Assembly: GCF_029016285.1 (NCBI RefSeq)
Contig: NZ_CP091976.1
Location: 62,001-126,000, forward strand
Length of the DNA: 64,000 nt
Source: Vibrio sp. DW001
GTDB taxonomy: Bacteria; Pseudomonadota; Gammaproteobacteria; Enterobacterales; Vibrionaceae
Direction: 5' to 3'
The position numbers and the translations under genes are program-made. This document shows positions 1-9,197 of the stretch, in pieces. The notes beneath the pieces were generated by a model. The model saw only the letters and a program-made list of their open reading frames with translations. It was not told the origin of the DNA and made no database searches. Position 1 is the stretch's first letter; each line of letters begins with the position of its first letter.

Positions 1-1
1 T

Positions 2-634
2 ATTTTTCCTTCCGCGAAGAGCGATACGTTTAAAGAGAAGGTTTATGGAGGGTATATTGGATACAGCTATCACGATCAGTTGACGGAAAACTGGTTTCTC
101 AGGTACGGGATAGGCGGGCATTTGCTGTACTACACCAACTCTTATGAATACAACAATAATATTTCCCGTTCTTATAGTAACAGTTTAGATGGCGTCGCCT
201 ATAATACGGACGCGTGGGCATTCTTAATAGAACCGTCTTTTAAAATTGGCTATAGAAAAGAGGTGGATTGGGGTAACTGGCAGTTATCTTCAAGGTTCAA
301 TTACGCGTCTGGTCGAGGTTGGGGAGAAGCGAATAACGGTGATATTGGCAAACCAGAGAATGCCCGTTGGATAAATCAAGTAGAGATATATCGCGATTTT
401 CCAGAATGGAGTGGCATGGTTCAATCTATTTTCGCCAGTTTCAAACGCGTCGATTTAAATGGTGATTCTACGGAACCGTTAGGAACCAGTTATTACTATG
501 AAGTTATGGGAGGGTGGCTTGTAACTCCCCCTTTCGAGACCACTCTAATCGATAACGTAGGTATTGGGTTGAGTCTAAACTATGGGAGCGCGCTTAAAGG
601 GGGGAGTATCGTGTTATATTTCAACCAAGATTGA
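2..634 (+). CDS. Outer-membrane beta-barrel protein, 3' part (5' end outside window)
   Basis: The frame is open from the left edge to a TGA at 634, so only the C-terminal ~210 residues are seen; the first methionine-like codon inside the window (a TTG near 80) is not the true start. The sequence alternates aromatic and polar residues in short strands ending in aromatic/glycine pairs, as in a transmembrane barrel, and the last strand reads GGSIVLYFNQD. This resembles the Vibrio 'solitary outer membrane autotransporter-like beta-barrel' family, a barrel without passenger domain. That family call is from memory of the pattern, not a search. It converges on the diguanylate cyclase that ends at 639, only 4 bases away, leaving no room for a classical terminator. 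Confidence 0.6.
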   Translation: MFPSAKSDTFKEKVYGGYIGYSYHDQLTENWFLRYGIGGHLLYYTNSYEYNNNISRSYSNSLDGVAYNTDAWAFLIEPSFKIGYRKEVDWGNWQLSSRFNYASGRGWGEANNGDIGKPENARWINQVEIYRDFPEWSGMVQSIFASFKRVDLNGDSTEPLGTSYYYEVMGGWLVTPPFETTLIDNVGIGLSLNYGSALKGGSIVLYFNQD

Positions 635-638
635 GGCA

Positions 639-1865
639 TTAATTCGATACTCGATTCCGGCCACCTTCTTTTGCTCTGTACAAGGCTTCATCCGCGGCTT
701 TGAGCACAGACTTGGGGTTGCGGGTGTCGACACTATCAGCAACACCTATACTAATAGTGACGCTAACCGCACCTGAACGCTGCGAGTTTGATCTTTTCGT
801 CACGCCGTTTTTGTCATTTTTTGGTCTGTCATCAAGATTACGTAATATCATCTTATAATCGGCAATTCTTTCGCGAAGCTCTTCTAAATGTTCGATGGTT
901 TCATCTTGATATTTGTTTTTGAACAATACGGTGAATTCTTCGCCACCATATCGATATACCTTTGCTTTACCATTGGTATTCGCCATCAATGATGCGACAA
1001 GCTTCAGCACGTCGTCTCCCGTATCGTGACCATAGGTATCATTAAATTTTTTGAAGTGGTCTACATCCAGCATGGCAATAGTGTATTTTTTACCAAGATG
1101 TCTAAGCTCTGTGTCTAAGGCCCTTCGGCCGGGAATATTTGTAAGCTGATCTATATACGCAAGTTCGTGACTGGTACTAATAACGCCTAGCGTTAGTAGT
1201 ATTCCCCCTAACGAAAACAAAATACTGGAGATGAAGGGGTATTGGAAAAAGATAAAGGTCAACGTTGATATGCAAAGACTTGAGTATACTGCGACATCAA
1301 TTGGTCGATTGTATCTGAGTACCATTATTGCGAACAGACCGACCAAAAGAAGGCTATAAAGAATGATGATAAGGGGTAGTAGTGAAATTTCAGGAATGAC
1401 AAATAGTATATTTTGCCAAGTTTGATTCAATCCATTGCTATCGACAAATTGGACCGTTAACACAGACCAGCCAAGAAGTATCGCTACTATTGCACTATAA
1501 AGTGCACTGGATAAGGTGAAAAAGCGTTTTTCAGGAAAAAGGTAGACAGTGACGCACGCCGTAGGAAAAGTGAACGCTAAGATCAGAAACTCTATTTGGG
1601 TTGTCCCTGTCGACAAAGAACTTTGAAGCCTTGTTTGAATAACCCAGTACGCCACAGCCATCGCTATCGCGACCATGCCAATTCGACCTTGGTTAAAGCT
1701 TTGACAAAGAAGGATGCAGATTGCAAATAAAAAGTAAGGCAGTTGACTGGCGAAGGGAATATTTGTTTGCACCAACAAGGTGACATTATTTATTCCAATG
1801 AAAATAAGGACGGTTAAAATCAGAGGGAATAGGAGTCTAAATAAATTTGAATGTATGAAAGACAT
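639..1865 (-). CDS. Membrane-bound diguanylate cyclase (GGDEF)
   Basis: A 408-residue protein predicted to make cyclic di-GMP from two GTP. Residues 1-235 are hydrophobic, with about seven or eight membrane segments and no recognisable sensor family; residues ~240-408 form a GGDEF domain. The active-site motif is GGEEF at residues 307-311, preceded by the DVDHFKKFNDTYGH metal/substrate motif, so catalysis should be intact. The four residues at the usual RxxD inhibitory site are NGKA, so product inhibition at the I-site is probably absent. The gene is divergent from a ComFB-like gene, with 225 bases between the two starts. The cyclase assignment is secure; the input signal is unknown. Confidence 0.9.
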   Translation of the reverse strand: MSFIHSNLFRLLFPLILTVLIFIGINNVTLLVQTNIPFASQLPYFLFAICILLCQSFNQGRIGMVAIAMAVAYWVIQTRLQSSLSTGTTQIEFLILAFTFPTACVTVYLFPEKRFFTLSSALYSAIVAILLGWSVLTVQFVDSNGLNQTWQNILFVIPEISLLPLIIILYSLLLVGLFAIMVLRYNRPIDVAVYSSLCISTLTFIFFQYPFISSILFSLGGILLTLGVISTSHELAYIDQLTNIPGRRALDTELRHLGKKYTIAMLDVDHFKKFNDTYGHDTGDDVLKLVASLMANTNGKAKVYRYGGEEFTVLFKNKYQDETIEHLEELRERIADYKMILRNLDDRPKNDKNGVTKRSNSQRSGAVSVTISIGVADSVDTRNPKSVLKAADEALYRAKEGGRNRVSN

Positions 1866-2090
1866 GTTCTCTAAGTTGCTAGAATTGCAAAGGTATCGTT
1901 ACTAAGGATGATAGCATACTGTTTATTCATGAAAATCAAAGTAGTTTATCGAATAAATTCCAGTATTGAGGGTTAAGATGAACATAGTGCATCATTTTTC
2001 CAACCACTGAATGTCTGTACCTTGAGGTTAACTGGCTATAGTGCTAGTTTAAATAAGTATCCTCTTAAATTAGGAACTTGGAGTAAAAAT

Positions 2091-2459
2091 ATGCAAATAA
2101 GTGTCGATGTGCATAATTACATGGAAACACTAGTGGGAACGGTACTCGCTAACGACGAATATACGGATAAGTATAGTAATGAACAGTTAGCAGATTTGGC
2201 GTGTTTAGCTCTGAACCAGTTAAGACCTGTATACATCCGCCATGATATTGATTTCTTATCTCGTTTAGCCGAAACACGTTTACTAGTGTTCAGACAACAA
2301 GCTGAAGTCGCAGTCACTGCAGCAGAGGGTTTGATTAAAGACGATCGTCGCATAGTACGTGAAGATGAAGATGTGTCTGAATACTCCGCTAAAGGTAAAG
2401 TAGATAACGACAATCGTGAGTTGGAATGGTTTGAAGTACCTATCGTGTCGAAACAATAG
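2091..2459 (+). CDS. ComFB-family (late competence development) protein, possible c-di-GMP receptor
   Basis: A 122-residue soluble protein. The start chosen is the ATG at 2091, preceded by TTGGAG about 7 bases upstream; an earlier in-frame ATG at 2022 lacks such a site. The N-terminal half, with VHNYMETLVGTVL and then DLACLALNQLRPVYIRHD, has the helical pattern of the ComFB family. The C-terminal ~35 residues are acidic and probably disordered. ComFB homologues in cyanobacteria and Bacillus have been described as cyclic di-GMP receptors, and this copy stands divergently next to a diguanylate cyclase, so a receptor role is plausible but inferred. It is followed 36 bases later by the HlyU-family gene. 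Confidence 0.7.
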   Translation: MQISVDVHNYMETLVGTVLANDEYTDKYSNEQLADLACLALNQLRPVYIRHDIDFLSRLAETRLLVFRQQAEVAVTAAEGLIKDDRRIVREDEDVSEYSAKGKVDNDNRELEWFEVPIVSKQ

Positions 2460-2495
2460 AACCTTTTTAGTAACGCAATATATTTAGGAGTGATT

Positions 2496-2774
2496 GTGGG
2501 ATTTTTTTCTAAACTGTTTGGTTCGAGCAACAAAAACGCTGAAGCAAAACAAGTTGAACCAGTAGAATATGATGGCTTTCTTATTTACCAAGAAGCAAAG
2601 CCCGAATCTGGACAGTACAGAATAGCAGGACGAATTACGAAAGAGATAGACGGAGAACTGAAAGAGCATACCTTCATTCGTTCTGATGTCGTCGGTTCCG
2701 AGCAAGATGCGAATAGCCTCATGTTAAGCAAAGCCAAAATGTTTATCGACCAGATGAGAGGCGATATCTTTTAA
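2496..2774 (+). CDS. HlyU-family (PF10115-type) small protein
   Basis: A 92-residue protein starting with GTG at 2496, 5 bases after an AGGAG; a GTG two codons earlier overlaps that site and is less likely. The N-terminus GFFSKLFG, followed by VEYDGFLIYQEAKPESGQYRIAGRI, matches the short 'HlyU' Pfam family found in many proteobacteria. This family is not the ArsR-type HlyU haemolysin regulator of V. cholerae despite the shared name. The molecular function is unknown. It probably forms an operon with the ComFB-like gene upstream, and a hairpin terminator lies 76 bases downstream. Confidence 0.75.
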   Translation: MGFFSKLFGSSNKNAEAKQVEPVEYDGFLIYQEAKPESGQYRIAGRITKEIDGELKEHTFIRSDVVGSEQDANSLMLSKAKMFIDQMRGDIF

Positions 2775-2848
2775 CTAAGCGCTTGAAATGTGAGCCATAT
2801 TACGTAGTTGAATTAGTTAAAGTAAACAACTTGATTTCTATCATTTTT

Positions 2849-2891
2849 GAAAGGGGCATTAGCGTATATGCTAATGGCTCTTTTAGTTTTT
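2849..2891 (+). terminator. Rho-independent terminator after the ComFB/HlyU pair
   Basis: The arms CATTAGC and GCTAATG pair perfectly around a GTATAT loop. The stem can be extended outwards past one mismatch by AAAGGG pairing with CTCTTT, and is followed by TTTTAGTTTTT. It lies 75-117 bases after the HlyU-family stop. The rest of 2775-3081 holds the pntA leader, with nothing else recognised. Confidence 0.7.
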
Positions 2892-3081
2892 GATTCGATT
2901 TTGCTTACATAGAAGGCCCTCGATATCATTTCGATATTCAATACGGCTAGTTCTGCATGATTTTCCTACAAATGAGGTCGGATTAGTCATATAGACATGT
3001 ATTTCTGACAAAAAATACTTTAGATTTCAAACATCGTTCATAAAAACACTTTATTAACTGTGCCAATAGTAGGGAATAACT

Positions 3082-4617
3082 ATGCAAATTGGTGTACCTA
3101 GAGAAATACTTGCAGGTGAAACACGCGTCGCTGCAACGCCAAAGACAGTTGAACAGCTAATTAAGCTGGGATTCGATGTCTCGGTAGAATCTGACGCTGG
3201 AGCTTTAGCTAGCTTCGATAACGTGGCCTACCAAAACGCTGGAGCAACCGTGACGACTAATGAAGAGATTTGGAATTCAGATCTCATCTTGAAAGTCAAT
3301 GCGCCGTCGGACAATGAAATAGAATTGCTTAAAGAGGGTGCAAGCCTAATTAGCTTTATTTGGCCAGCGCAAAACGTTGAGTTAATGGAGAAGCTATCAA
3401 ACAAAAACATCAACGTTATGGCGATGGATGCAGTACCTCGTATTTCACGTGCTCAAGCGTTAGATGCACTCAGCTCTATGGCTAACATCGCTGGATACAG
3501 AGCAGTTGTTGAAGCGGCTCATGAATTTGGACGTTTCTTCACCGGTCAAATAACCGCAGCGGGTAAAGTTCCACCGGCTAAAGTTCTTGTTGCTGGTGCT
3601 GGTGTCGCGGGACTTGCAGCTATCGGTGCAGCAGGTAGCTTAGGCGCGATTGTAAGAGCGTTTGATGTTCGCCCTGAGGTTAAAGAGCAAGTACAGTCAA
3701 TGGGCGCTGAATTCCTTGAAGTCGATTTCGAGGAAGATTCTGGCGCTGGTGACGGCTATGCGAAAGAGATGTCTGAAGCGTTTAACAAAAAAGCGGAAGA
3801 GCTTTATGCAGCGCAAGCGAAAGATGTCGACATTATTATTACGACGGCTCTTATACCAGGACGTCCAGCTCCGAAGTTAATTACCAAAGAGATGGTCGAT
3901 AGTATGCAAGCGGGTAGCGTTATCGTTGACCTTGCAGCGGCTAACGGCGGTAACTGTGAATATACGGTTGCAGATAAAGTCATTACGACAGCCAATGGCG
4001 TGAAGATTGTCGGTTATACCGATATGGTCGGTCGTTTACCGACTCAATCATCACAGCTTTACGGTACGAACTTAGTTAACCTAATCAAACTGTTATGTAA
4101 AGAGAAAGACGGAAATATTGATATAGACTTTGAAGATGTTGTTCTTCGAGGTGTTACTGTGGTTAAAGCCGGTCAAGTAACGTGGCCAGCACCACCAATT
4201 CAAGTTTCTGCGCAACCACAGGTTAAAGTTGAGCAACCAGTTAAACCCGTGGCTAAAATTGAAGAACCTGCTTCTCCAGTTAAGAAAATCGCTGGTCTGG
4301 CCGTTGCTGTTGGTGCTTTTGCATGGGTAGCTAGTGTTGCTCCTGCTGCATTCCTCGCTCACTTTACGGTATTTGTATTAGCTTGCGTGGTGGGTTATTA
4401 CGTCGTTTGGAACGTGTCACATGCATTACATACTCCATTGATGTCGGTAACAAATGCTATCTCGGGGATTATCGTGGTGGGTGCGTTACTCCAAATTGGT
4501 CAAGGAAACACAGCAGTGTCAGTGCTTTCTTTTATCGCAGTATTAATTGCAAGCATAAATATTTTCGGTGGCTTTACTGTTACCAGACGTATGCTTGAAA
4601 TGTTCCGTAAAGACTAA
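3082..4617 (+). CDS. pntA: NAD(P) transhydrogenase subunit alpha
   Basis: Alpha subunit of the proton-translocating transhydrogenase of the inner membrane, which uses the proton gradient to reduce NADP with NADH. It has 511 residues, against 510 in E. coli PntA. Residues 1-~380 are the NAD-binding domain I, related to alanine dehydrogenase, starting MQIGVPREI and containing the [18 protein letters not shown] nucleotide fold near residue 175. A proline/lysine-rich linker (about 375-400) leads to four membrane segments at ~405-505. The ATG follows AGGGAATAACT. pntB begins 10 bases after the stop, so the two are one transcript. Confidence 0.98.
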   Translation: MQIGVPREILAGETRVAATPKTVEQLIKLGFDVSVESDAGALASFDNVAYQNAGATVTTNEEIWNSDLILKVNAPSDNEIELLKEGASLISFIWPAQNVELMEKLSNKNINVMAMDAVPRISRAQALDALSSMANIAGYRAVVEAAHEFGRFFTGQITAAGKVPPAKVLVAGAGVAGLAAIGAAGSLGAIVRAFDVRPEVKEQVQSMGAEFLEVDFEEDSGAGDGYAKEMSEAFNKKAEELYAAQAKDVDIIITTALIPGRPAPKLITKEMVDSMQAGSVIVDLAAANGGNCEYTVADKVITTANGVKIVGYTDMVGRLPTQSSQLYGTNLVNLIKLLCKEKDGNIDIDFEDVVLRGVTVVKAGQVTWPAPPIQVSAQPQVKVEQPVKPVAKIEEPASPVKKIAGLAVAVGAFAWVASVAPAAFLAHFTVFVLACVVGYYVVWNVSHALHTPLMSVTNAISGIIVVGALLQIGQGNTAVSVLSFIAVLIASINIFGGFTVTRRMLEMFRKD

Positions 4618-4627
4618 GGAGTAGTAA

Positions 4628-6004
4628 ATGTCTGCAGGATTAGTACAGGCCGCCTACATTGTTGCTGCGGTTCTTTTTATAATGAGTTTAGCGGGTCTTT
4701 CTAAGCAGGAAACCGCACGCGCTGGTAACTATTACGGTATTACAGGTATGACGATCGCTCTGATCGCGACTATCTTTTCACCTGATTCAGCTGGTTTAGC
4801 GTGGGTCATCGTCGCCATGGTTATTGGTGGTGGTATCGGTATCCATTACGCTAAAAAAGTTGAAATGACAGAGATGCCAGAGCTCGTCGCAATATTGCAC
4901 AGTTTTGTTGGTTTAGCCGCGGTCTTAGTGGGTTATAACAGTTACTTGGATCATGGGATTATCCTAGATCAAGCGATGCTAAATATTCATTTAATAGAGG
5001 TATTCTTAGGTGTGTTCATTGGTGCCGTTACGTTTACTGGCTCCATTGTCGCATTTTGTAAGCTTCGCGGTGTTATTTCATCTTCAGCGTTAAGCATTCC
5101 TCATAAACATAAATGGAACCTAGCTGCTGTCATCGGCTCTCTGTTCTTGATGATGATCTTTGTGAACGCGGAAGGCAGTATGTTTGCCTTGATGTTAATG
5201 ACGCTAATCGCGTTTGTATTCGGCTATCATTTAGTCGCTTCAATTGGTGGCGCTGATATGCCAGTGGTTGTATCGATGCTTAACTCTTATTCAGGTTGGG
5301 CTGCCGCTGCGGCGGGCTTCATGTTGGCGAATGATCTGTTAATCGTAACCGGTGCATTGGTCGGTTCTTCGGGCGCCATTCTTTCTTACATTATGTGTAA
5401 AGCGATGAATCGTTCGTTCTTATCAGTGATTGCGGGTGGCTTCGGTCAAGACGTCGTCGTTGATAGCGATACAGATTACGGGGAGCACAGAGAAACAAAC
5501 GCAGAAGATGTTGCGGATATGCTTAAAAACTCGACGTCTGTTATCATCACTCCAGGCTATGGTATGGCAGTTGCACAGGCGCAATATCCAGTTCACGAGA
5601 TTACTGAAAAGTTACGTAGTCAAGGTATTAAGGTCCGATTTGGTATTCATCCGGTTGCCGGAAGGTTACCCGGTCACATGAACGTGCTATTGGCTGAAGC
5701 TAAGGTGCCATACGATATCGTACTTGAGATGGACGAATTGAATGACGACTTTGCAGAAACTGATACAGTGCTTGTTATTGGCGCTAATGACACGGTTAAC
5801 CCCGCAGCACTAGAAGATCCAAACAGTCCTATTGCTGGAATGCCAGTGTTAGAAGTGTGGCATGCTCGTAACGTTATCGTCTTTAAACGTTCGATGAACC
5901 CCGGTTACGCTGGTGTGCAAAACCCATTATTCTTTAAAGAGAATACACAAATGCTATTTGGTGATGCAAAGCAAAGTGTTGATGCCATTTCTAAAGCACT
6001 GTAA
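4628..6004 (+). CDS. pntB: NAD(P) transhydrogenase subunit beta
   Basis: Beta subunit of the transhydrogenase, 458 residues (E. coli 462). The N-terminal ~260 residues hold the membrane helices of domain II, including the proton channel; the C-terminal ~180 residues form the NADP-binding domain III, with [15 protein letters not shown] and [19 protein letters not shown] as the recognisable nucleotide and contact loops. A clear AAGGAG lies upstream of the ATG. The complex is assembled from PntA and PntB, and the pair ends at a strong hairpin terminator. Confidence 0.98.
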   Translation: MSAGLVQAAYIVAAVLFIMSLAGLSKQETARAGNYYGITGMTIALIATIFSPDSAGLAWVIVAMVIGGGIGIHYAKKVEMTEMPELVAILHSFVGLAAVLVGYNSYLDHGIILDQAMLNIHLIEVFLGVFIGAVTFTGSIVAFCKLRGVISSSALSIPHKHKWNLAAVIGSLFLMMIFVNAEGSMFALMLMTLIAFVFGYHLVASIGGADMPVVVSMLNSYSGWAAAAAGFMLANDLLIVTGALVGSSGAILSYIMCKAMNRSFLSVIAGGFGQDVVVDSDTDYGEHRETNAEDVADMLKNSTSVIITPGYGMAVAQAQYPVHEITEKLRSQGIKVRFGIHPVAGRLPGHMNVLLAEAKVPYDIVLEMDELNDDFAETDTVLVIGANDTVNPAALEDPNSPIAGMPVLEVWHARNVIVFKRSMNPGYAGVQNPLFFKENTQMLFGDAKQSVDAISKAL

Positions 6005-6046
6005 TAAATACCGGTTTACCATTAACTTTTAGAGTTAATTTGAATT

Positions 6047-6074
6047 AAAAGCCAACCATGATAGGTTGGCTTTT
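6047..6074 (+). terminator. Terminator after pntB
   Basis: Perfect 11-base arms, AAAAGCCAACC and GGTTGGCTTTT, flank the loop ATGATA. The T-rich right arm makes it a standard rho-independent terminator 43 bases after pntB; the A-rich left arm would also allow function on the other strand. Confidence 0.9.
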
Positions 6075-6172
6075 ACATTTCTCTAACTTGAAAGGTAGTA
6101 ATGAGTGCTATCTTCTTGAGAATAATGTGCTTTTCACCAATAATGTTATAATATTTGTTATTCACTCTTAAG

Positions 6173-7633
6173 ATGGCCATCAATTTGTATTTTCGCAATT
6201 TTTCCTATTTTATCTTGATAGCACTGATGCCATTTAGGGTAGTAGCGACGACGTTGCCGGAAAGGATTTCGAATTTCACGGAACGGTTCGATTATTCGCA
6301 AGCGACAGTGAACTACGATGTTAGGGTGCTTCAAACAGATTTCCCTACTAAGTTGATGTCACCAGAGTTCATGCTGCCTCAAACCGCCAAATATCCATTA
6401 AAAGATATCCAACAAGTTTATAAATTATCCCAAAGCTGTACAGGTAAATTGCCTCTAAGCCCATTGGTTACCGTACCGTTGGTATTTGTAAGGGCCATTT
6501 GTCGTGGTACACCGTTAAACACTAAGTGGTTTGCTCGATCTGGGCTAATACATCCCGGTGGCGGTACATATGCGCTACGATACGCGACAAAATTTCCTGA
6601 CCAATTTGATCAATTGCAATCCTACATGCACATTAAAGAAAGACCATTAGCTCAGGAAACTGAGCTGCTGGGGCGTTTACAAAGAATGCAAACCGACGCG
6701 ATATCAGCATTGATAGCTGGCGAACGTATGTTTGTTGAAAACGAAGAAATGTGGTTAAAAAAGGGCAACGAATACTACGTATTTCCTAGTGAAGTTTGGC
6801 AACATAATGCCACCGAAGCGGAACTAAAATTTACATACGTAGAAAAAGATATTTATTGTTTCGTAAAACGTGGCAACCTCTGTTGGGAACTGGAAGATCA
6901 TTCTGACTTACTGCTTAAGAGCATGATTGCTCTGGTAATCATAAATATTACCTTGGTCGCAGGATGGGCGATCTATCGCTGGAACGTAAAACGCGAAGAG
7001 ATGAAGAGCCGCATGTTAGTGCTACAAATTTTAACGCACGAACTCAGAACGCCGATCGCGAGCTTATCGCTCACAGTGGAAGGTTTTAGAAGAGAGTTTG
7101 AGCGCCTTCCCGAAAGTGTGTATGAAGAGTTTAGACGACTTTGCGAAGACACGATGCGATTAAGGCAATTGGCTGAAGCAAGCAAAGACTACCTTCAATC
7201 GGAACATCAAAACTTAGCGTCTGAATGGATTCCATCGGTTGAAGAATGGCTACACTATAGATATGAAGAGAGCGCAAAACCAATAAACATTGAGCTGAGT
7301 AAAGACACTGCTGTAAAAGTAAATGTGTATTGGTTAGGCACCTGCCTCGATAATTTAGTTAACAATGCGATAAAATACGGTGTCGAGCCAATACAACTAA
7401 AAGTAAAAGTAAGTACGAGTTCAATTGCATTTTTAATAATAGATCAAGGCAATTTGACTAAGAAAAATTGGAAAACAGTTAAGAAACCATTTGTCAGTAA
7501 GGCTGGATTAGGTCTTGGTTTAACGATTGTTGAATCGATGGTGGATAGAATGGGAGGTACTATGACTCTCATTGGCCCACCTACCACATTTAAATTGGAG
7601 ATACCCTGTGAAACAGACACTACTACTCGTTGA
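6173..7633 (+). CDS. vxrA: Sensor histidine kinase VxrA
   Basis: A 486-residue membrane histidine kinase if begun at the ATG at 6173; a TTG at 6155 is also in frame but sits 2 bases after a TATAAT, so it would precede any transcript from that box. Layout: signal/anchor (1-25), a long periplasmic domain to ~245 resembling DUF3404, a membrane segment (~250-270), then a HisKA domain with HELRTP (H289) and a HATPase_c domain with NLVNNAIKYG and a GLGLGLTIV glycine box. VxrA/VxrB (also called WigKR) controls cell-wall stress responses, type VI secretion and biofilm in V. cholerae. Its end overlaps vxrB by 26 bases. Confidence 0.9.
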   Translation: MAINLYFRNFSYFILIALMPFRVVATTLPERISNFTERFDYSQATVNYDVRVLQTDFPTKLMSPEFMLPQTAKYPLKDIQQVYKLSQSCTGKLPLSPLVTVPLVFVRAICRGTPLNTKWFARSGLIHPGGGTYALRYATKFPDQFDQLQSYMHIKERPLAQETELLGRLQRMQTDAISALIAGERMFVENEEMWLKKGNEYYVFPSEVWQHNATEAELKFTYVEKDIYCFVKRGNLCWELEDHSDLLLKSMIALVIINITLVAGWAIYRWNVKREEMKSRMLVLQILTHELRTPIASLSLTVEGFRREFERLPESVYEEFRRLCEDTMRLRQLAEASKDYLQSEHQNLASEWIPSVEEWLHYRYEESAKPINIELSKDTAVKVNVYWLGTCLDNLVNNAIKYGVEPIQLKVKVSTSSIAFLIIDQGNLTKKNWKTVKKPFVSKAGLGLGLTIVESMVDRMGGTMTLIGPPTTFKLEIPCETDTTTR

Positions 7634-8273
7634 AGATGATAAAAATTTAGCGGATGGATTATTAGTAAGTTTAGAACAAGCAGGTTACGAGTGTTTACAT
7701 GCTGAAACTATTGTGGAAGTCGCGCCACTTTGGGAGAAAGCTGACCTAGTGATTTTAGATCGCCAACTGCCCGATGGTGACACAGTTGATCATCTTCCGT
7801 CATGGAAAGAGATTAAGAAAGTGCCTGTCATCTTGCTTACTGCGCTGGTAACAATCAAAGATAAGGTTTCAGGTCTTGATGCAGGTGCAAATGACTATTT
7901 AACTAAACCCTTTGCAGAAGCTGAACTGTTTGCACGCATCAGAGCACAACTACGTTCACCAGGAAGTGACAACGATGATGATGACTTAAGCAAAGTTATC
8001 ACTAGCAACTTAGTTATTGATAAAGCCACGCGGGAAGTGTTTTGCCAAGACCAAACAATCACGTTAACAAGAACAGAGTTTGATCTGTTGCTCTTTTTAG
8101 CCAGTAATCTGGGCCGGGTCTTCACGAGAGATGAATTGCTCGACCATGTATGGGGTTATAACCATTTTCCGACCACCCGAACCGTCGATACCCATGTGCT
8201 TCAACTTCGCCAAAAAATCCCAGGGCTTGAAATTGAAACGCTCCGTGGTGTTGGTTATAAGATGAAAGCATAA
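7608..8273 (+). CDS. vxrB: Response regulator VxrB (OmpR family)
   Basis: A 221-residue response regulator starting at GTG 7608 with GGAG 7 bases upstream, inside the vxrA coding end. The receiver domain (1-~120) has the acidic pair VEDD, phospho-acceptor D51 in VILDRQLPDGD, T near 80 and the conserved lysine in YLTKPF. The C-terminal winged helix (~130-221) has the OmpR/PhoB pattern TRTEFDLLLFLASNLGRVFTRDELLDHVWG. The overlap implies translational coupling to its kinase. In V. cholerae the orthologue activates cell-wall synthesis and biofilm genes; that role here is by homology. Confidence 0.92.
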   Translation: MKQTLLLVEDDKNLADGLLVSLEQAGYECLHAETIVEVAPLWEKADLVILDRQLPDGDTVDHLPSWKEIKKVPVILLTALVTIKDKVSGLDAGANDYLTKPFAEAELFARIRAQLRSPGSDNDDDDLSKVITSNLVIDKATREVFCQDQTITLTRTEFDLLLFLASNLGRVFTRDELLDHVWGYNHFPTTRTVDTHVLQLRQKIPGLEIETLRGVGYKMKA

Positions 8274-8278
8274 AACGA

Positions 8279-9136
8279 ATGAGAATTCTGTTTGTTCTAA
8301 TTCTATTATTACCAAGTTTTTGTGGTGTTGCAAAGACTTGGTTTGAGACAAGTTCGCCTTTAAATCAAGCCCATGAGAAGCTGCTTGATAATGACTTAAA
8401 GGGCAGTTTCGATGCGATGATTCAGGTTTGGCAATCCGAACCTACCGAGTACGTAGAGAATCATCTAAACGAGTTATTGCAAAAAACTTTAGAAAATGAC
8501 TGTGGTAAAAGTATCGCGACCGAACCCGTAGCGCCTTGGATTCGCAGCATAATAGTGAAAAGGCAATCCATTCAAAGCCCAGGTAGAACAGTTTCTAGAG
8601 CCATCGTTGAGATTACTTCAGAAACCGACATTACGGGGATACGTCTGCTTCGATGGCCAGATACCGTCGTATCCAAAGAGGCGAACTTTGAAGTCATCAA
8701 AGGAGAAGCTAAACATATTTTTAGAATTAGCTACGAACTTAACCAACGATTACCGAGTGGGTTGTATCGCTTAGAAGTGAATAGTGACAACAACCAGCCA
8801 TGGCATCAATGGATAGTCATGGGCGAGTCCGTCAATAAAGAAGTGGTCAGATGGGAATCTAAAGACAGCTGGGCAGTGGATAGGTTAGCTCAACTCAATC
8901 CATACTGTACTTTGCCTGTATTAACCGTATCACTTTATGATTACATCAAAGACGAGTATGTTCGGGTTTGGAATCAAGAGTATGAAGGCAAATATCCAAC
9001 GCAATTACCAATTAGTGAGCTAAAACCAGATAGGTATGTGCTTGCTGTTGGAATTACACACCATCGCTGGCAAGGGCCTGTAATTATTGAAGATCAACAA
9101 GTTATAAGTAAAACTTACGATATTTCCTCTGAATAA
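8279..9136 (+). CDS. vxrC: VxrC-like protein (DUF2861 type), exported
   Basis: A 285-residue protein of unknown biochemical role, starting 5 bases after the vxrB stop. A signal peptide is clear (MRILFVLILLLPSFCGVA), so it acts in the periplasm. Two cysteines in the mature part (the ENDCGKS and NPYCTLP contexts) could form a disulphide. The remainder is mostly predicted beta strand. Its position as the third gene after a VxrA/VxrB pair matches vxrC of V. cholerae, described as a DUF2861 protein. The symbol rests on gene order plus resemblance. Confidence 0.75.
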   Translation: MRILFVLILLLPSFCGVAKTWFETSSPLNQAHEKLLDNDLKGSFDAMIQVWQSEPTEYVENHLNELLQKTLENDCGKSIATEPVAPWIRSIIVKRQSIQSPGRTVSRAIVEITSETDITGIRLLRWPDTVVSKEANFEVIKGEAKHIFRISYELNQRLPSGLYRLEVNSDNNQPWHQWIVMGESVNKEVVRWESKDSWAVDRLAQLNPYCTLPVLTVSLYDYIKDEYVRVWNQEYEGKYPTQLPISELKPDRYVLAVGITHHRWQGPVIIEDQQVISKTYDISSE

Positions 9137-9197
9137 CCCTAAAGTCTTTCTCTTTTAAGCCGATACGAAATTAATGGATTAATTCTAGGCGACAAAC

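Noticed and set aside
2831..2844. FNR-like sequence TTGATTTCTATCAT before pntA
   Set aside because: One mismatch, about 240 bases from pntA and just before the terminator of the previous genes; too weak to call.
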